15,996 bases of DNA from an uncultured Bacteroidales bacterium. GTDB lineage: Bacteria > Bacteroidota > Bacteroidia > Bacteroidales > Paludibacteraceae. The translations under genes and the position numbers were made by a program. Position 1 is the stretch's first letter, and every line of letters begins with the position of its first letter. This document shows, one piece after another, positions 14,384 to 15,996 of this stretch. The notes under the pieces are model-generated. The model did not search any database, was not told where the DNA came from, and saw nothing but the letters and a program-made list of their open reading frames with translations. The stretch is from positions 1 through 15,996 of the forward strand of contig CALDPN010000158.1 in the NCBI GenBank assembly GCA_937911235.1, written 5' to 3'.

Positions 14384-15138
14384 CACCTATATTAGAGTTT
14401 AAAAAGACTTGTGTTTCATATACTCCACAAACCATGGCAGTGAAATATGTGTCTGCCGCAATAGAGAAAAACACCATTACAGCCATTATGGGGCCTTCTG
14501 GTTGTGGAAAATCTACACTTCTTCGTTCTGTAAACCTGATGCACAACTTGTATCAAAACATTCGTGTTGATGGCGAAATCTTGCTAAACGGAGAAAATAT
14601 TCTATCTATGGAGCCTATTGATGTGCGTCGCAAAGTAGGCATGGTATTTCAACGCCCTACACCATTCCCTACCATGAGTATTTACGACAATGTACTATCT
14701 GGCTTTGCACTTAACGGCATAAAACTTTCAAAAGCAGAAAAAGATGCCACTGTAGAACGTTGTTTAAAAAGCGTTGCCCTATGGGACGAAGTAAAAGACG
14801 TGCTTAATAAAAAAGGAACTTTCCTTTCTGGAGGTCAACAACAACGCCTTTGCATTGCTCGTGCCCTTGCCATGAAGCCAGACGTACTTCTTATGGACGA
14901 ACCTACTTCTGCCTTAGACCCAATTGCTACCAAACACATAGAAGAATTGATATTAGAACTGAAAAAAGAAGTTACTATACTCATTGTAACACACAATATG
15001 GGGCAAGCCAAACGTGTGTCTTCAAAATCTATGTTTATGTATTTGGGCGAACTTGTAGAATACGACGACACCGAAACCATGTTTACCAACCCAAAAGATG
15101 AACGCACAAAAGCTTATTTAACAGGTAAGATGGGATAA
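14371..15138 (+). CDS. pstB: phosphate ABC transporter ATP-binding protein PstB
   Basis: A 255-residue ATPase that drives phosphate import through PstCA. All ABC motifs are intact: Walker A 'GPSGCGKST' (41-49, K47), Q-loop Q94 in 'MVFQRPTPFP' (the RPTPFP sequence is characteristic of PstB), signature 'LSGGQQQR' (152-159), Walker B 'VLLMDEP' with D176/E177, and H-loop His208 in 'IVTHNM'. It overlaps the end of pstA. It is the last gene of the operon: no phoU follows, although phoU often does in pst operons, and the next promoter begins 38 bases on. Confidence 0.96.
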   Translation: MESITPILEFKKTCVSYTPQTMAVKYVSAAIEKNTITAIMGPSGCGKSTLLRSVNLMHNLYQNIRVDGEILLNGENILSMEPIDVRRKVGMVFQRPTPFPTMSIYDNVLSGFALNGIKLSKAEKDATVERCLKSVALWDEVKDVLNKKGTFLSGGQQQRLCIARALAMKPDVLLMDEPTSALDPIATKHIEELILELKKEVTILIVTHNMGQAKRVSSKSMFMYLGELVEYDDTETMFTNPKDERTKAYLTGKMG

Positions 15139-15145
15139 AGGGAAA

Positions 15146-15163
15146 AACTCCTAACTCCTAACT
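15146..15163. repeat. short tandem heptamer repeat
   Basis: Just over two and a half copies of a 7-base unit (AACTCCT) start 8 bases after the pstB stop. It is a short simple-sequence repeat with no evident function. Confidence 0.5.
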
Positions 15164-15176
15164 TATTATAAAATAA

Positions 15177-15208
15177 TTTGGAAAATTCGCGAAAAACTTG
15201 TAATTTTG
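15177..15208 (+). promoter_or_regulatory. Bacteroidetes-type promoter of the L25 gene
   Basis: TTTG (15177-15180), 20 bases, then TAATTTTG (15201-15208) followed by C: a close match to TTTG-N19-TAnnTTTG(C). The start should be near 15212-15215, giving a leader of about 92-95 bases before the ATG at 15307. Confidence 0.75.
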
Positions 15209-15212
15209 CACC

Positions 15213-15277
15213 GCTTTTAAAATATCGTGTGATGGGAATCGGACGCCAACACCTAAAAGCACTAATAATTGGTCCGA
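15213..15277 (+). ncRNA. structured 5' leader of the L25 mRNA (candidate cis-regulatory RNA)
   Basis: The untranslated leader holds nested complementary segments. P1 is GCTTTTA (15213-15219) with TAAAAGC (15254-15260). P2 is GTGT (15227-15230) plus TGG (15233-15235) with CCAACAC (15246-15252), with a GA bulge. The P2 loop contains TCGGAC (15239-15244), which is perfectly complementary to GTCCGA (15272-15277) outside the stem, so a pseudoknot is possible. A leader like this upstream of a ribosomal protein gene suggests autogenous control. The pairing is read directly from sequence; the function is inferred. Confidence 0.45.
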
Positions 15278-15306
15278 ATTTGAGTAACACAAATTTATTT
15301 AAACAC

Positions 15307-15588
15307 ATGAAAACATTTGAATTAGAAGGCGCTCTAAGAGCAGACCTAGGGAAAAAAGCTGCTAAAGCTTTACGCTCATCAGAAGCAATCCCATGCGTAC
15401 TTTACGGTGGAAAAGAAAACGTTAACTTTACTGTAACTCAAGAAAAATTGAGTTTCCCTATCACTAGTACAATTACAATACTGCAACCAGAACCAATCAG
15501 TGATATCATTGCAGCTACAATCACTGTTGCGGTGTTCTTTGCGCAGTTTGAAAAGATTCTGAAAAAGGGGCCAGCGAAAATCGGGTAA
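15307..15588 (+). CDS. rplY: ribosomal protein L25 (Ctc/RplY), N-terminal fragment fused in frame to foreign sequence
   Basis: The ATG at 15307 starts MKTFELEGALRADLGKKAAK, then 'PCVLYGGKENVNFTVTQEKL', the N-terminus of Bacteroidetes 50S ribosomal protein L25/general stress protein Ctc, which binds 5S rRNA in the large subunit. Similarity stops at about residue 49 (15453), where the family should continue with a stretch like '(N/K)L(I/V)YTP'. The frame stays open by chance to 15588 through a hydrophobic tail ('SDIIAATITVAVFFAQFEKI') that is not L25. A full L25 of this type is about 190-220 residues, so three quarters is missing. Because spore-former DNA follows, I read this as an assembly junction rather than a natural fusion. 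The first 49 codons are well supported; the tail belongs to another gene. Confidence 0.7.
   Translation: MKTFELEGALRADLGKKAAKALRSSEAIPCVLYGGKENVNFTVTQEKLSFPITSTITILQPEPISDIIAATITVAVFFAQFEKILKKGPAKIG
15454..15490. other. probable chimeric junction between Bacteroidetes and Firmicutes DNA
   Basis: L25 similarity ends at about 15453, and sequence with different gene content and style is present by about 15490. The exact base cannot be fixed by eye. Downstream there is a canonical AGGAG ribosome binding site and a spore-protein gene, both foreign to Bacteroidetes. Confidence 0.65.
15484..15588 (+). CDS. C-terminal tail of a membrane protein, possibly a MATE-family transporter (5' end missing)
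   Basis: The last ~35 codons of the frame read 'LQPEPISDIIAATITVAVFF', then 'AQFEKILKKGPAKIG' and a stop. A Pro/Ser/Asp motif ahead of a hydrophobic helix and a basic cytoplasmic tail resembles the C-terminus of Firmicutes MATE efflux proteins ('EPxSDxLA...'). The piece is too short for certainty, and its true upstream part is absent because of the junction. It could instead be the tail of another polytopic membrane protein. Confidence 0.35.
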   Translation, partial: QPEPISDIIAATITVAVFFAQFEKILKKGPAKIG

Positions 15589-15698
15589 CTCAAGCATTGC
15601 AACTGTATATTCTTTGATATACTGGTGTAAGCTGTTCTAAAAATCAAACGCATAACACGCATCTTACTGCAACGCACATGAGTTCCGCATTGAAAACC

Positions 15699-15741
15699 TC
15701 CACAGTCAATTCACTTCCAAAGGATTGGCTGTGGATTTTTT
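15699..15741 (+). terminator. intrinsic terminator
   Basis: The 12-base arms TCCACAGTCAAT (15699-15710) and ATTGGCTGTGGA (15724-15735) pair fully, with one G-T wobble, around a 13-base loop. Six T residues follow (15736-15741). It would end the transcript of the membrane-protein gene upstream, 110 bases after its stop, and insulate the spore-protein gene. Confidence 0.75.
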
Positions 15742-15791
15742 CAGTTTCTGCCATCATTTCCGCCACTCTCCACTCATACATTTTTTCGCTT

Positions 15792-15808
15792 TGGTCAAAC
15801 TATGACCA
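15792..15808. repeat. short inverted repeat
   Basis: TGGTCA (15792-15797) and TGACCA (15803-15808) form a perfect 6-bp hairpin around 5 bases, about 70 bases before the spore-protein start. Role unknown; it may be an operator or part of a folded leader. Confidence 0.35.
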
Positions 15809-15832
15809 CGGAAAGAAAAAGACACTCTCCAG

Positions 15833-15855
15833 CCGGAAAGTGACTTGCTTTCCGG
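15833..15855. repeat. inverted repeat in the spore-protein leader
   Basis: CCGGAAAG (15833-15840) and CTTTCCGG (15848-15855) form a perfect 8-bp stem with a 7-base loop, ending 10 bases before the AGGAG ribosome binding site. There is no T-tract, so it is more likely an mRNA-stabilising or translation-affecting leader hairpin than a terminator. Confidence 0.5.
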
Positions 15856-15879
15856 AATCGACAAAAGGAGAGAATGAAT

Positions 15880-15996
15880 ATGAGCAATTCCAATAACAAC
15901 CGGATCAATGTTCCCCAGGCTAAGCAGGCTATGGAGCAGTTCAAGATGCAGGCTGCACAGGAAGTCGGCGTCAACCTGACCAACGGTTACAACGGT
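15880..15996 (+). CDS. alpha/beta-type small acid-soluble spore protein, N-terminal part (cut by window edge)
   Basis: The first 39 codons read MSNSNNNRINVPQAKQAMEQ, then 'FKMQAAQEVGVNLTNGYNG'. This is the pattern of alpha/beta small acid-soluble spore proteins: an Asn/Ser-rich start, a first helix 'VPQAKQAMEQFK', then 'EVGVNL'. These proteins coat and protect DNA in endospores and are degraded by the GPR protease at germination. AGGAG (15866-15870) is 9 bases from this ATG; the in-frame ATG at 15874 is too close to it. The GPR recognition stretch, usually K-x-E-[LIV]-A-x-E, reads K-M-Q-A-A-Q-E here, so the Glu before the cut is Gln. Spore proteins do not occur in Bacteroidetes, hence the chimera call. 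About 30 residues are missing at the right edge. Confidence 0.85.
   Translation, partial: MSNSNNNRINVPQAKQAMEQFKMQAAQEVGVNLTNGYNG

Noticed and set aside
15178..15306. In-frame extension of the L25 reading frame upstream to a TTG codon at 15178
   Set aside because: It overlaps the promoter (15177-15208) and the structured leader, and L25 homologues begin at the ATG at 15307.
15307..15588. A natural fusion of L25 to a membrane helix as a novel protein
   Set aside because: The change in family, coding style and taxonomic origin coincide, and a spore-protein gene follows. A contig chimera explains all three.
15775..15780. CATACA as a sigma-G -10 element for the spore-protein gene
   Set aside because: It only partly matches the sigma-G -10 and I find no convincing -35 element at the right distance.

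Overview
Most of the window (1 to about 15450) looks like a chromosome segment from a Bacteroidota/Bacteroidales genome. The evidence is AT-rich DNA with few strong Shine-Dalgarno sites, promoters of the TTTG-N19-TAnnTTTG type (near perfect at 179-209 and 15177-15208), a type IX secretion C-terminal sorting domain, SusE/OprP-style outer-membrane proteins, and an HTH protein of a type I know only from Bacteroidetes. The last ~540 bases look different: richer in GC, with a strong AGGAG ribosome binding site and the start of an alpha/beta small acid-soluble spore protein, a gene of endospore-forming Firmicutes. Ribosomal protein L25 is cut mid-gene where the change occurs, so the contig is probably a metagenomic chimera joined near 15454-15490.

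Layout. 1-161 (-): start of a small lipoprotein. 259-834 (-): HTH-like regulator-type protein. 1079-4441 (+): 1120-residue T9SS-exported protein with a CBM20-like domain, an esterase-fold domain that has lost its serine, and a PHP phosphoesterase domain. 4547-5935 (+): exported FG-GAP/VCBS beta-propeller protein that appears to have lost its C-terminal half. 6056-8252 (-): metY-metA, a two-gene methionine (O-acetylhomoserine) operon. 8372-10325 (-): a PhoB/PhoR-like two-component system. 10516-15138 (+), divergent from it: porin-pstS-pstC-pstA-pstB, a phosphate-uptake operon. 15307 onward (+): the N-terminus of L25 with a structured leader, then the foreign segment (a membrane-protein tail, a terminator, a spore protein start).

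How the genes fit together. The two-component pair and the divergent porin-pst operon form a phosphate-starvation module. The 190-bp region between them holds four 7-mers at an exact 11-bp period directly upstream of the porin promoter, the geometry of a Pho box. No phoU follows pstB. MetA carries Glu111, which predicts acetyl-CoA use and matches the neighbouring O-acetylhomoserine sulfhydrylase.

A family of ~24-bp palindromes (GGACA-H-TGC / GCA-D-TGTCC followed by CTAC) sits in five intergenic positions, with one degenerate sixth copy. The arms covary between copies. Two tandem copies downstream of metA have T-tracts that make them good intrinsic terminators. No intergenic stretch exceeds 300 bases; the longest, 15589-15879, holds a terminator and two small hairpins.
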